Positions 26,830 to 35,089 of a stretch of DNA of 44,240 bases are shown piece after piece. This DNA is from Kiloniella sp. GTDB lineage: Bacteria; Pseudomonadota; Alphaproteobacteria; UBA7985. A program made the position numbers and the translations under genes. The first letter of the stretch is position 1. Each line of letters starts with the position of its first letter. The notes beneath the pieces are model-generated. The model searched no databases, was not told the origin of the DNA, and worked only from the letters and a program-made list of their open reading frames with translations. The stretch lies in contig NZET01000021.1 of NCBI GenBank assembly GCA_002690455.1, positions 34,227 through 78,466 of the forward strand. The letters are read 5' to 3'.

Positions 26830-28248
26830 CTACTGCTGATCCCGGGCAGCGGAGAAGGCTGCGACGGCGCGAGTGACGTCGGCTGGTGTCGTTGCCCAGG
26901 AGCAGACGCTGATCCGTACCACAGGCCGATCGAACCACCGCGAGGGACCAATCCACGCTTCGCCGGAGGCCCGCACGCGTGCAACAAAGGCATCGGTCTC
27001 CATATCATCACCGACGTCCATCAGTACCTGATTGAAGACCACATCGTTCAGCACGGTGAAACCAGCTTGCTTCAGCTCTGTTTCGAACTGCTGAGCACGG
27101 GCATGCAGACCTTCGACCAGCGTGGCGACACCGCTACGCCCCAAAAAGCGTAGGGCTGCCCACAGGTCGATCGCGCGCGTCCGGCGCGACATTTCCGGTG
27201 TGTAGAGCATGCCGTCGCGGTGCTCTGATGTTGGAATATAAGCGCCAGAATTCTGCAATGCGGCCACCATGGCTTCTGGATCAGCACAGAGCGACAGGCC
27301 ACTGTCATAGGGGGCGTTGAGCGTCTTGTGGGCGTCCACGCTCCAAGACTGCGCCAGCGCTAGACCGTCGGTGAGGTGGCGTAGGTTGGGGCAAGCCTCA
27401 GCCCAAAGTCCGAATGCGCCGTCAATGTGGACCCACGCGCCTGCAGCCTGAGCGGCTTCACAGCAAGGACGGATCGGGTCGAAGGACCCAGAATTCACGT
27501 TTCCGGCCTGCAAAATAAGGATGCAAGTTTCATCCAACGCAGGCAGGGCTTCCGGGCGCAGTCGCCCCTGTGCATCGACATCGACATATTCGATGCTGTC
27601 GGTGCCGAAGCCGAGCAAGGCGACCGCCTTGATCACGGTCGAGTGAGTGTGACGGCTGGCGATCAGGCGGAGGCGTGGGGCCTGTGCCAGCCCGGCTGCA
27701 TTGATGTCGCAGCCCAGCCTCTCGCACAGCCGCCAGCGCGCCGCAGCCAGTCCGCAGACGATGGCCATGGACGTGCCACTGACGAAACCGGCGACCGTTT
27801 GTTCCGGCAGGCTAAGCAGTTCAATTAACCAGCGCTGACAGATTTCTTCCAGTCTGCTGTTGACCGGTGAGACCGCATACACCACGGCGTTCTGGTCCCA
27901 GCTGTCGGCCAGCAGGCGCGCGGCTAGAGCAGGGGGTAGGATGCCACCGTTGACCATGCCGAAGAATCGTCCGCCAACCTGGGCTGTTGTCGCGGGACCG
28001 CCGAGGCTGGCAAGCTGGTCAAGGATGGCTTCGGCTGTCTCACCCGGGCCCTCAGGCAATGGCCCGTTCAGCCCCTCAAGCGCCGCCAGTGCCTGCGGGT
28101 CAGGGGCCACGGAGCGGTCATCGACTTTGCGCAGATAGGCCAGCGCATGCTCGATCGCGCGGGTAAACAAGCTGCCGCTCTGCATGTGCTCGTGCATGAC
28201 CGTGTGAAGCGTTTTGTGGGCGGTGGGGGGCTGGTTGTTTTCGCGCAT
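26830..28248 (-). CDS. group II PLP-dependent amino acid decarboxylase
   Basis: A 472-residue PLP enzyme of the aromatic-L-amino-acid / glutamate / diaminobutyrate decarboxylase group. The Schiff-base lysine is Lys308 in SWSVDAHKTLN, the ring-nitrogen aspartate is Asp276 in WVHIDGAFG, and His200/His202 (SRHTH) lie where the PLP-stacking histidine is expected. The active-site lid and C-terminal small domain (VVRISVCSWATT) look complete. Substrate preference is not readable. The start at 28248 is uncertain: AGGA lies only a base or so from the ATG, and the frame runs further upstream. It diverges from kynureninase with 142 nt between them and converges on the SHMT-like gene (38 nt). An aromatic amine product, for example from tryptophan or kynurenine, would fit the neighbour. 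Confidence 0.85.
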   Translation of the reverse strand: MRENNQPPTAHKTLHTVMHEHMQSGSLFTRAIEHALAYLRKVDDRSVAPDPQALAALEGLNGPLPEGPGETAEAILDQLASLGGPATTAQVGGRFFGMVNGGILPPALAARLLADSWDQNAVVYAVSPVNSRLEEICQRWLIELLSLPEQTVAGFVSGTSMAIVCGLAAARWRLCERLGCDINAAGLAQAPRLRLIASRHTHSTVIKAVALLGFGTDSIEYVDVDAQGRLRPEALPALDETCILILQAGNVNSGSFDPIRPCCEAAQAAGAWVHIDGAFGLWAEACPNLRHLTDGLALAQSWSVDAHKTLNAPYDSGLSLCADPEAMVAALQNSGAYIPTSEHRDGMLYTPEMSRRTRAIDLWAALRFLGRSGVATLVEGLHARAQQFETELKQAGFTVLNDVVFNQVLMDVGDDMETDAFVARVRASGEAWIGPSRWFDRPVVRISVCSWATTPADVTRAVAAFSAARDQQ

Positions 28249-28291
28249 GTCCTGATCCGTTGTGCTCCACGTTCCGACGTATTGCCGCAGC

Positions 28292-28305
28292 GTGGCTGAT
28301 GCCAC
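28292..28305. other. short hairpin in the kynU/decarboxylase divergent gap
   Basis: GTGGC-TGAT-GCCAC is a perfect 5-bp stem with a 4-nt loop in the 142-nt divergent gap. No convincing -35/-10 pair was found in this gap on either strand. Confidence 0.3.
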
Positions 28306-28390
28306 AGACCCCGGAAACGGCTTGCGCGGGCTGCGAGCAACCCATATGCCAGTACCCGAAACAACTGGATGCAGACAAGAGCGGCAGAGT

Positions 28391-29593
28391 ATGACCCAAA
28401 ACGTCGACCTTCCCCGCAAGCACCTCTTCGACATGCCTGAAGGGCTGATCTATCTCGACGGAAACTCGCTGGGCATGCTGCCAAAAGGGGTGGGCGCACG
28501 CGTCGCTGAGACCATTGAGCAGGAATGGGGTCAGTCGCTGATTCGGGCGTGGAACTCGGCCGGATGGATGGATCTGCCCCGTCTGCTCGGTGATCGGCTA
28601 GGGCGTCTGTTCCTGAATGCGCCTGCTGGCTCTGTATCCGTCGGCGATACATTATCTATCAAGGTTTATCAGGCGCTGACGGCCGCGATGAAAATGCGGC
28701 CAGATCGGTCTGTGATTCTCTCCGACAGCAACAATTTCCCCTCCGATCTCTATATGGCACAAGGTCTGATCCAGACACTGGGGCAGGGCTACAGGTTGGA
28801 GACGGTGCCAGCCGATGATATTGAGAGCGCCCTTTCAGAAGATGTCGCAGCTGTCCTACTTACCGAGGTCGATTACCGCACAGGGCGAAGGCTGGATGCC
28901 GATCGAATCACCCGCGCTGTGCAGGATGTTGGTGCAGTGATGATCTGGGATTTGGCGCACTCATTGGGTGCGGTCCCGGTTGATATGACAGCGAACGGTG
29001 CTGAATTCGCCGTGGGCTGCACGTACAAATATCTGAATGCTGGACCTGGCGCGCCCGGGTTCATTTATATTCGTTCCGACCTGCCTGATGGGGTCCAACC
29101 GGCGCTGGCGGGTTGGATGGGACATGCCAATCCCTTTGCCATGGATCCGGCCTACGAACCCGGACCCGCGGCTGAACGCTTCCGCATCGGCACTCCACCG
29201 ATTGTTCAGATGCGCATGCTTGAGGCTGCTTTGGATGTCTGGGACGGTGTGTCCATGCAGGACTTGCGCGAAGCCTCGCTGGCACTGAGCGAGACGTTCA
29301 TCGTGGAGGTCGAGCGACGCTGCCCCGGGTTGGTGCTTGCCTCGCCCCGCGACCCTCAGCGACGCGGCTCGCAGGTGTCGTTTCGCTTCGACCATGGTTA
29401 CGCGGCCATGCAGGCGCTGATCGCTAATGGGGTGATCGGAGATTTTCGCGCACCGGACATCATGCGATTTGGCTTTACGCCGCTTTATATTGACCAAGCC
29501 GACGTGATGGCGGCCGTTGACGTGCTCGAACGTGTCATCGTCGACCGGCAGTGGGACCGGCCGGAGTTTCAGACCCGGTCCCGCGTAACATGA
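28391..29593 (+). CDS. kynU: kynureninase
   Basis: A 400-residue PLP enzyme that cleaves L-kynurenine (or 3-hydroxykynurenine) to anthranilate (or 3-hydroxyanthranilate) plus alanine in the cytosol. Family signatures are strong: IYLDGNSLG near the N-terminus, SNNFPSDLYM, WDLAHS with Asp187 and His190, Lys213 in YKYLNAGPGAPGF, GWMGH, and FRIGTPPI. The length fits the bacterial family. The start at 28391 has a moderate purine run upstream; a longer frame back to 28262 is not supported. No other kynurenine-pathway gene (tryptophan dioxygenase, formamidase, kynurenine 3-monooxygenase) is in the window. It diverges from a group II decarboxylase gene. Confidence 0.93.
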   Translation: MTQNVDLPRKHLFDMPEGLIYLDGNSLGMLPKGVGARVAETIEQEWGQSLIRAWNSAGWMDLPRLLGDRLGRLFLNAPAGSVSVGDTLSIKVYQALTAAMKMRPDRSVILSDSNNFPSDLYMAQGLIQTLGQGYRLETVPADDIESALSEDVAAVLLTEVDYRTGRRLDADRITRAVQDVGAVMIWDLAHSLGAVPVDMTANGAEFAVGCTYKYLNAGPGAPGFIYIRSDLPDGVQPALAGWMGHANPFAMDPAYEPGPAAERFRIGTPPIVQMRMLEAALDVWDGVSMQDLREASLALSETFIVEVERRCPGLVLASPRDPQRRGSQVSFRFDHGYAAMQALIANGVIGDFRAPDIMRFGFTPLYIDQADVMAAVDVLERVIVDRQWDRPEFQTRSRVT

Positions 29594-29676
29594 GCGCGCT
29601 CGGCGGTGAGCGACGCGTCAGGGTTCGTGGGTCACGATTCGTAGGTCACTGTTAATGGGGTACCGGCGCAGTCTCA

Positions 29677-30984
29677 TCAGACGTCTAGTGTGTAATCTCG
29701 CTCCCATTGGGAGAAGTGGTTCACGTAAGAATTCCACTCCTGCCGCTTTAGCTTGAGGAAAGCAGTCGAAAATTCTGTCCCCATAGCTTCAGTTAGGGTC
29801 GTATCTGCTTCCAGCCCACGCAGCGCATCGAGCAGGTTCAGTGGCAGGCGCGGCGCGTCCGTGATCGTGTGGCCCTCGGCGTACATGTCGATATCGTAGC
29901 GTGGACCAGGGTCGACCTCGCTGGCCAGTCCCAATAGCCCCGCGGCGATAATCACTGCCTGCAGCAAATAAGGGTTGGCGGCTCCATCGGGCAGTCGCAG
30001 TTCGAACCGGCCCGGCCCGGGAACCCGCACCATGTGGGTCCGGTTGTTGCCGGTCCATGTGATTGTGTTCGGCGCCCAACTGGCGCCCGAAAGTGTGCGC
30101 GGCGCATTGATGCGTTTGTAGGAATTAACGGTTGGATTAGTGATGGCGGCCATTGCGCTCGCGTGGGCCATAATCCCGCCGAGGAAGTGTCGCCCGCGCG
30201 TGCTAAGCCCCAGCTCCTTACTATCGTCGGCAAAGGCGTTGGTCGTTCCTGCCTGATCCCAGACCGAGACGTGCACGTGGCATCCATTACCAGTCAGGCC
30301 CTCAATCGGTTTGGGCATGAAGGTCGCGCGGTAGCCATGTTTTTCCGCGACCGACTTAACCATGAACTTGAAGAACGAGTGTTTGTCAGCTGTGCGCAGC
30401 GCGTCGTCGAATTCCCAGTTCATCTCGAACTGGCCGTTGGCGTCTTCGTGGTCGTTCTGGTAAGGCCCCCACCCGAGTTCGAGCATATAGTCGCAAATCT
30501 CGGCGATTACGTCATACCGCCGCATTACCGCCTGCTGGTCGTAACAGGGTTTCTCGGCACGGTCATAGGGGTCGGAAATTTCTGTGCCTTCAGGGGTCAG
30601 CAAAAAGAATTCTGCCTCAACACCGGTCTTGACCCGCAGTCCGTCAGCCTCTGCTTGCGCAAGCAGGCGGTTGAGGACGTTGCGGGGCGCTTGTTCAACC
30701 AGCGCGTCTTGCATGATGAGATTTGCGGCTACCCAGGCGACTTCGCGCTTCCAAGGCAGTTGGATAACCGAGGACGGATCGGGAATGGCGAGCATGTCAG
30801 CGTGCGCCGGTGTCATGTCCAGCCAGCTGGCAAAGCCGGCGAAGCCTGCGCCGTCTTCCTGCATGTCTGCGATTGCCTGTGCGGGTACTAGTTTTGCCCG
30901 CTGCGCGCCAAACAGATCGGTAAAGGAGACCATGAAGTACTTAACGTCATTTTCCTTAGCGAAGGTCGCGAGGTCGGTGGTCAT
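29677..30984 (-). CDS. gmaS: gamma-glutamylmethylamide synthetase / type III (GlnT-like) glutamine synthetase
   Basis: A 435-residue glutamine-synthetase-fold ligase. In this genomic context it most likely joins methylamine to glutamate with ATP, giving gamma-glutamylmethylamide. Visible motifs: short N-terminal beta-grasp part (VSFTDLFGAQRAKLV), metal-binding GVEAEFFLL, NGQFEMNW, GNGCHVHVS, the ATP-site region NSYKRINAP and the FELRLPDGAANPY segment. Its length matches GmaS/GlnT, which lack the adenylylation region of GlnA. The ribosome site is GGAG 7 nt ahead of ATG 30984. It is the last gene of a five-gene minus-strand set beginning with glutaredoxin-MauE and mgsABC, 98 nt after mgsC. An ammonia-using GlnT role cannot be excluded by sequence alone. 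Confidence 0.87.
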   Translation of the reverse strand: MTTDLATFAKENDVKYFMVSFTDLFGAQRAKLVPAQAIADMQEDGAGFAGFASWLDMTPAHADMLAIPDPSSVIQLPWKREVAWVAANLIMQDALVEQAPRNVLNRLLAQAEADGLRVKTGVEAEFFLLTPEGTEISDPYDRAEKPCYDQQAVMRRYDVIAEICDYMLELGWGPYQNDHEDANGQFEMNWEFDDALRTADKHSFFKFMVKSVAEKHGYRATFMPKPIEGLTGNGCHVHVSVWDQAGTTNAFADDSKELGLSTRGRHFLGGIMAHASAMAAITNPTVNSYKRINAPRTLSGASWAPNTITWTGNNRTHMVRVPGPGRFELRLPDGAANPYLLQAVIIAAGLLGLASEVDPGPRYDIDMYAEGHTITDAPRLPLNLLDALRGLEADTTLTEAMGTEFSTAFLKLKRQEWNSYVNHFSQWERDYTLDV

Positions 30985-31000
30985 GTCAATCTCCAGAAGT

Positions 31001-31052
31001 CTGAGGGTTATTTCGGTTATTCGGTCATGGCCTGACGTAACCTGAGGGTTAT
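31001..31052 (-). repeat. 11-bp direct repeat upstream of gmaS
   Basis: CTGAGGGTTAT occurs at 31001-31011 and 31042-31052 (minus strand ATAACCCTCAG), 41 bp apart, or about four helical turns. Both copies are in the 98-nt gap between mgsC and gmaS; the nearer copy ends 17 nt from the gmaS ATG. A small AGCCC-AGAA-GGGCT hairpin (31070-31083) lies at the mgsC stop. Together they suggest separate control of gmaS. Confidence 0.45.
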
Positions 31053-31082
31053 AGATATGGGTTCAGCCTAGCCCAGAAGGGC

Positions 31083-32414
31083 TCAAAAGCCAGCCTTTCC
31101 CGGATACCAGTCGGTGCCAGCGAGCGGCACCCGTGCCATGGCCGCCGCCTCCATGGTCAGGGCGCAAAGATCTTCAGGTTCGAGGTTGTGCAGATGACTC
31201 TTGCCGCAGGCCCGGGCAATGGTCTGCGCTTCCAGCGTCATAACTTTGAGGTAATTCGAGAGCCGCCGTCCCCCCAGAACGGGATCGAGGCGCTGTTGAA
31301 GTGCCGGATCCTGCGTGTTGATTCCCGCGGGATCCTGACCCTCGTGCCAGTCGTCATAGGCCCCGGCCGTGGTGCCGAGCTTTTGGTATTCAGCTTCCCA
31401 CTTGGGGTCATTGTCACCGAGCGCGATGAGCGCTGCTGTGCCGATAGACACTGCGTCTGCACCCAGGGCAATAGCCTTTGCTACGTCAGCACCTGAGCGG
31501 ATGCCGCCGGAGATTACCAACTGCACCCCGTCGCGGTGCAGACCCAGATCCTGCAGCGCCTGCACGGCGGGACGGATGCAGGCGAGCGTTGGCTGCCCGA
31601 CATGTTCAATGAACACGTCCTGGGTCGCTGCCGTTCCACCCTGCATGCCGTCGAGCACCACCACATCCGCACCGGCCTTTACCGCAAGCGTGGTGTCGAA
31701 ATAGGGGCGGGCGCCGCCAACCTTGACGTAGATTGGCACTTTCCAGCCGGTTATCTCTCGCAGTTCGAGGATCTTGATCTCTAGATCATCAGGGCCTGTC
31801 CAATCCGGGTGGCGACAAGCCGAGCGCTGATCGATGCCTTGGGGCAGATTGCGCATTTCGGCGACCCGGTCCGAGATTTTCTGCCCCAATAGCATGCCGC
31901 CACCGCCGGGTTTGGCCCCTTGCCCGACGACAATCTCGATCGCATCTGCACGGCGCAGGTCGTCGGGGTTCATGCCGTAGCGCGAGGGTAAATACTGGTA
32001 CACCAGCTTGTCAGAATGCCCGCGTTCCTCTTCGGTCATCCCGCCATCACCCGTGGTGGTCGAGGTTCCAGCTGCCGTCGCTCCGCGCCCCAGCGCCTCT
32101 TTTGCCGTGCCGGACAGCGCACCAAAACTCATCCCGGCAATCGTGATAGGGATATCCAGACGGATCGGGTTGGCGGCATAGCGCGTGCCAAGGCTTACGT
32201 CTGTTGCGCAGGTTTCGCGATAGCCTTCCAACGGGTAGCGGGAGACTGAAGCCCCGAGAAACAGCAGGTCGTCAAAGTGAGGGACGCGGCGCTTCGCCCC
32301 GCCGCCGCGAATGTCATATATGCCCGTCGCCGCAGCACGTCGGATTTCGGAGTTCGTCCGATCGTCGAAGGTCCAGGATTTTACCGGAATCGTCCGGTGC
32401 GGATGGTCGGTCAT
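31083..32414 (-). CDS. mgsC: N-methylglutamate synthase subunit C (FMN-binding glutamate synthase domain)
   Basis: A 443-residue protein equal to the FMN-binding synthase domain of glutamate synthase large subunit. Motifs include MSFGALSGTAKEALGRG, the glycine-rich TTTGDGGMTEEER, GQGAKPGGGGMLLG (a glutamate-synthase hallmark), VKVGGARPYFDTTLAVKAGAD, VVLDGMQGGTAATQ and ISGGIRSGADVAKAIALGAD (flavin phosphate site). In N-methylglutamate synthase this subunit carries the flavin chemistry that converts the gamma-glutamylmethylamide-derived amine and 2-oxoglutarate to N-methylglutamate. It lies 15 nt after the GXGXG gene and 98 nt before gmaS. Splitting of GltB into three adjoining genes is the defining sign of this enzyme rather than ordinary GOGAT. 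Confidence 0.9.
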   Translation of the reverse strand: MTDHPHRTIPVKSWTFDDRTNSEIRRAAATGIYDIRGGGAKRRVPHFDDLLFLGASVSRYPLEGYRETCATDVSLGTRYAANPIRLDIPITIAGMSFGALSGTAKEALGRGATAAGTSTTTGDGGMTEEERGHSDKLVYQYLPSRYGMNPDDLRRADAIEIVVGQGAKPGGGGMLLGQKISDRVAEMRNLPQGIDQRSACRHPDWTGPDDLEIKILELREITGWKVPIYVKVGGARPYFDTTLAVKAGADVVVLDGMQGGTAATQDVFIEHVGQPTLACIRPAVQALQDLGLHRDGVQLVISGGIRSGADVAKAIALGADAVSIGTAALIALGDNDPKWEAEYQKLGTTAGAYDDWHEGQDPAGINTQDPALQQRLDPVLGGRRLSNYLKVMTLEAQTIARACGKSHLHNLEPEDLCALTMEAAAMARVPLAGTDWYPGKAGF

Positions 32415-32429
32415 ATTCTGTTTCTCCGC

Positions 32430-33128
32430 TCAGTAGGACGAGGCGTTGTCGATATTGAAGGTATAGAGTTGTCGGGCCGAGCCATAGCGGCGGAATTCCT
32501 CCGGCCGGGCATCAGCACCAGCGCGTTTGAGCAGGTCAGAGAGCCGTTCGAGATGCTCGGGGCGCATTTCTTTTTGCACACAGTCCGCCCCGAGGCTTTT
32601 GACCGATCCGCGCACGAACAGCTGTGCTTCATAGAGCGAGTCACCCAGCGCATCGCCTGCGTCTCCGCAGACCACGAGCGTGCCACTCTGCGCCATAAAA
32701 GCCGACATGTGGCCGATACTGCCGTGCACGACAATGTCGATGCCTTTCATCGAGATCCCACAGCGCGAGGCGGCGTTGCCTTTGACCACCAGCAAGCCAC
32801 CACGACCGGTTGCTCCCGCGTACTGGCTTGCGTCACCTTCGATTACCACCGTGCCAGACATCATATTTTCCGCAACGCCGGGCCCAGCCGAGCCTTCAAC
32901 GGTAATGCTGGCTTCTTTGTTCATACCGGCGCAGTAGTAGCCGGTTGAACCGCCCACCGTTACGGCGATCGGGCCATCGAGCCCAACGGCGACGGCGTGG
33001 CTCCCGCGGGGGTTTTCGACCCGCCAGTCGGTTTCGTTTGCCTGTGAGTCGGCGGCCGCGCGGGCGGCGTTCTGCAACTGCTGGTTCAGCGTCCGCAGAT
33101 CATCCTGTGAGAGGTCAATTGTCGGCAT
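32430..33128 (-). CDS. mgsB: N-methylglutamate synthase subunit B (GXGXG domain)
   Basis: A 232-residue protein matching the C-terminal GXGXG beta-helix domain of glutamate synthase. Repeats of the type GGSTGYYCAGMNK, EGSAGPGVAENMMSG, EGDASQYAGATGRGG and HGSIGHMSAFMAQSG run through residues about 50-180. The domain has a structural role, holding the amidotransferase and flavin parts together. Its ATG at 33128 follows the mgsA stop by only 3 nt, and mgsC begins 15 nt after its stop, so the three subunits are made from one message in the standard order A-B-C. Confidence 0.9.
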   Translation of the reverse strand: MPTIDLSQDDLRTLNQQLQNAARAAADSQANETDWRVENPRGSHAVAVGLDGPIAVTVGGSTGYYCAGMNKEASITVEGSAGPGVAENMMSGTVVIEGDASQYAGATGRGGLLVVKGNAASRCGISMKGIDIVVHGSIGHMSAFMAQSGTLVVCGDAGDALGDSLYEAQLFVRGSVKSLGADCVQKEMRPEHLERLSDLLKRAGADARPEEFRRYGSARQLYTFNIDNASSY

Positions 33129-33131
33129 GGC

Positions 33132-34028
33132 TCAGCGCTCCCAGAAATAGACATTGGCGGGTTCAGGCTCCCATACGCGGGCGGTATCAATCCCGGGCAG
33201 GGAGACTAGCGCCCGATACTCTGAGCCGAACGCCACGTACGCGTCGGTTTCCGCCATGACGGCCGGCTTGCAAGCGATAGGGTCGCGCAGCACGCCAAAG
33301 CCATTTTTTGTGCCGACCACGAAGGTAAAGAAGCCATCGAGGTCATCGAGACTGTCTTCGAGTGCCTGTCCAAGATTGCGCCCCTGCTGCATGCGATAGG
33401 TCAAGTAGGCCGCAGCAACTTCGCTGTCGTTCTCAGTTTCGATGTGAACGCCCGCGCGCTGGAGCTTGCGGCGCAGGCTGTTGTGATTGGACAGAGAGCC
33501 ATTGTGCACGAGGCATTGATCGGCACCCGTGGAAAACGGATGGGCGCCCATGGTCGTCACTGCCGATTCTGTTGCCATTCGCGTGTGGCCAATGCCATGG
33601 GTGCCGCCCATGTCAGCCACATTAAAGCGCGTCGACACGTCCCGAGGCAGTCCGATTTCCTTGTAAATCTCCATGGCTTCACCGGTGGACATAATCCGCA
33701 AACCGGTGTGGCATTCACGCAGGTGCGTGATCAAGGTCTCGGCGTTACCGATCGCGGTGGAGATCACTGCATGAGTCGATTTTGCGATGAGGTTGCAGGG
33801 TTGTCCGGTTGAGCCACTGAGGTGGTCGGCCAGCCCGTCGAAGGCGGTCTCGGGATCTTCGGCCTGCACCGTTACCTTGAAGCCTTCGCCAGTCTCCGCA
33901 CCGTAGACGGCGATGCCAGCACTGTCTGGCCCCCGGTCCGTCATGGTTATCAGCATATCTGAGAGCATAGTCCCCAGCCGGGGTGACAGGCTCTCATCTT
34001 TGAGAAACAGGCCGACAATTCCACACAT
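33132..34028 (-). CDS. mgsA: N-methylglutamate synthase subunit A (class II glutamine amidotransferase)
   Basis: A 298-residue class II amidotransferase with the nucleophile Cys2 exposed by removal of Met1 (MCGIVGLF). That fixes the start at 34028 despite an open frame to 34103 and a weak ribosome site. Other family motifs are TDRGPDSAGIAVYG, GIGHTRMATES and LVHNGSLSNHNSLRRKL. In the synthase it hydrolyses gamma-glutamylmethylamide (or glutamine) and passes the amine on to MgsC. It follows the glutaredoxin-MauE gene by 95 nt and precedes mgsB by 3 nt. Confidence 0.9.
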   Translation of the reverse strand: MCGIVGLFLKDESLSPRLGTMLSDMLITMTDRGPDSAGIAVYGAETGEGFKVTVQAEDPETAFDGLADHLSGSTGQPCNLIAKSTHAVISTAIGNAETLITHLRECHTGLRIMSTGEAMEIYKEIGLPRDVSTRFNVADMGGTHGIGHTRMATESAVTTMGAHPFSTGADQCLVHNGSLSNHNSLRRKLQRAGVHIETENDSEVAAAYLTYRMQQGRNLGQALEDSLDDLDGFFTFVVGTKNGFGVLRDPIACKPAVMAETDAYVAFGSEYRALVSLPGIDTARVWEPEPANVYFWER

Positions 34029-34109
34029 TGGGCAGCACTTTTCTTTCTGTTGGGCCTCCACTGAAGGCCCGGTGGGGGCGTAAATCGGAGAGCTCAGGCT
34101 CAATTCGCC

Positions 34110-34127
34110 CTGAGGCTAGGGCCTCAG
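34110..34127 (-). other. hairpin across the stop codon of the glutaredoxin-MauE gene
   Basis: CTGAGGC-TAGG-GCCTCAG is a perfect 7-bp stem with a 4-nt loop spanning the stop at 34124-34126. No T-tract follows on the minus strand. It is more likely an mRNA-processing or stability element between this gene and mgsA than a full terminator. Confidence 0.45.
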
Positions 34128-34900
34128 CTCTGACCGAGCCCCAGTGGGCTCAGCTTGACGAACATCCACACTGCCATAGCGAACATCAGGAGATTTTCCA
34201 TCAGCGACACTGCCCCTAGTGGAACGTTCGAATTGCCGCCGACACAGGCACACTTGAGCTCACGTTTGTCGATATACACGGCTTTGATCACAGAAATACC
34301 CCCAATAATGCTGATGATGAGCCCAACAGGGGCGGCCAGCCAGGGAAGCAAACCTGCAAACATCAATATTCCAGCGCCGGTTTCGGCAAAGGGGTAGCCA
34401 TAGGCGTAAATCACCCGTCGTTGGGCCAGCAGATCGTAATTCAGAAACTGGCTTGCGAAGGCTTCCAAATCGCGCAGCTTGAGCAAGCCAAGCATTATCA
34501 TGGACCCGGCAATAAACTGCTCGACCATGCGAATCACGGCCAGGCCTGGACGCTCGCTCAGCGCCATGACGTTCAGCGCCACCGCTAGCAGTGCTGCTAC
34601 CGCGAACAGCGCAATGACTGGGGTGTAAGTCTTGGCCCCAGGGTCAGGGACGGGGCGACCAAAACGAGCCAAAAGGTCGGTATATCCCCCGATCCGCTCG
34701 TTACCGATGAAGGCCTGCGGGAAGGTGGTAACGTCGAATTCTGCCTTGGCCGCATCGATATCCGCACGTGATGTCAGGTGACGATCATCGACGCTGTAAC
34801 CACGGCGCTGGAGGAGCGCCAGTGCTTTGCGCCCGTGCACGCAGGTGTTGTTTGGAATAACGCGACGGTACAAGACGGCATGTTTTGTTCGGTTGGTCAT
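34124..34900 (-). CDS. glutaredoxin-MauE/DoxX fusion membrane protein
   Basis: A 258-residue two-part protein. Residues 1-85 are a glutaredoxin fold with one active-site cysteine (Cys20 in NTCVHGRKAL, so CxxG instead of CxxC), TTFPQAFIGN and the glutathione-site GGYTDL. Residues 92-250 are a MauE/DoxX-like four-helix membrane domain (helices near 93-114, 124-141, 163-186 and 188-210, with another near 230-250) with a CAC pair (Cys217, Cys219) before the last helix. MauE is needed for methylamine dehydrogenase maturation, but no mauAB is present. Here it is the first gene of the mgsABC-gmaS set, so a redox role for that pathway is a reasonable guess. The start at 34900 was chosen at the glutaredoxin Met; a GTG at 34939 in the same frame is an alternative. 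Confidence 0.82.
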   Translation of the reverse strand: MTNRTKHAVLYRRVIPNNTCVHGRKALALLQRRGYSVDDRHLTSRADIDAAKAEFDVTTFPQAFIGNERIGGYTDLLARFGRPVPDPGAKTYTPVIALFAVAALLAVALNVMALSERPGLAVIRMVEQFIAGSMIMLGLLKLRDLEAFASQFLNYDLLAQRRVIYAYGYPFAETGAGILMFAGLLPWLAAPVGLIISIIGGISVIKAVYIDKRELKCACVGGNSNVPLGAVSLMENLLMFAMAVWMFVKLSPLGLGQS

Positions 34901-34928
34901 GGTGTGTATCCAGTCAGCGACCCTCAGT

Positions 34929-35084
34929 CTGCTTTTTTTCACAGACAAAACCTACCGGTGCAAGGCGTCTTTAGCCGCATCACCCAAACCCATGTCAGCC
35001 GAAAGGCCCGGTCGTCTAGTGATGTACAGTGCGCTGGTCGTGCGGCTAAGCTGCGCCCCGGCATAACACTGTGAAAAAAGGCAG
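34929..35084. promoter_or_regulatory. pair of oppositely oriented 16-bp elements in a divergent promoter region
   Basis: CTGCTTTTTTTCACAG (34929-34944) and CTGTGAAAAAAGGCAG (35069-35084) are reverse complements at 15 of 16 positions. One faces each gene across the 189-nt gap between glutaredoxin-MauE and aconitase X. The right copy covers the purine run that would act as ribosome site for the TTG start at 35090. A shared protein site or RNA leader element is possible. Confidence 0.4.
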
Positions 35085-35089
35085 ATCCT

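Noticed and set aside
29624-29650. Imperfect tandem repeat (TTCGTGGGTCAC / TTCGTAGGTCAC) after kynU
   Set aside because: Two short copies in a convergent gap with two differences and no stem or T-tract; too weak to call a terminator or control site.
31083-34028. Ordinary glutamate synthase (GOGAT)
   Set aside because: The three functional parts are separate adjoining genes in A-B-C order, and a GlnT-type ligase follows, which is the N-methylglutamate synthase arrangement; no GltD gene is present.
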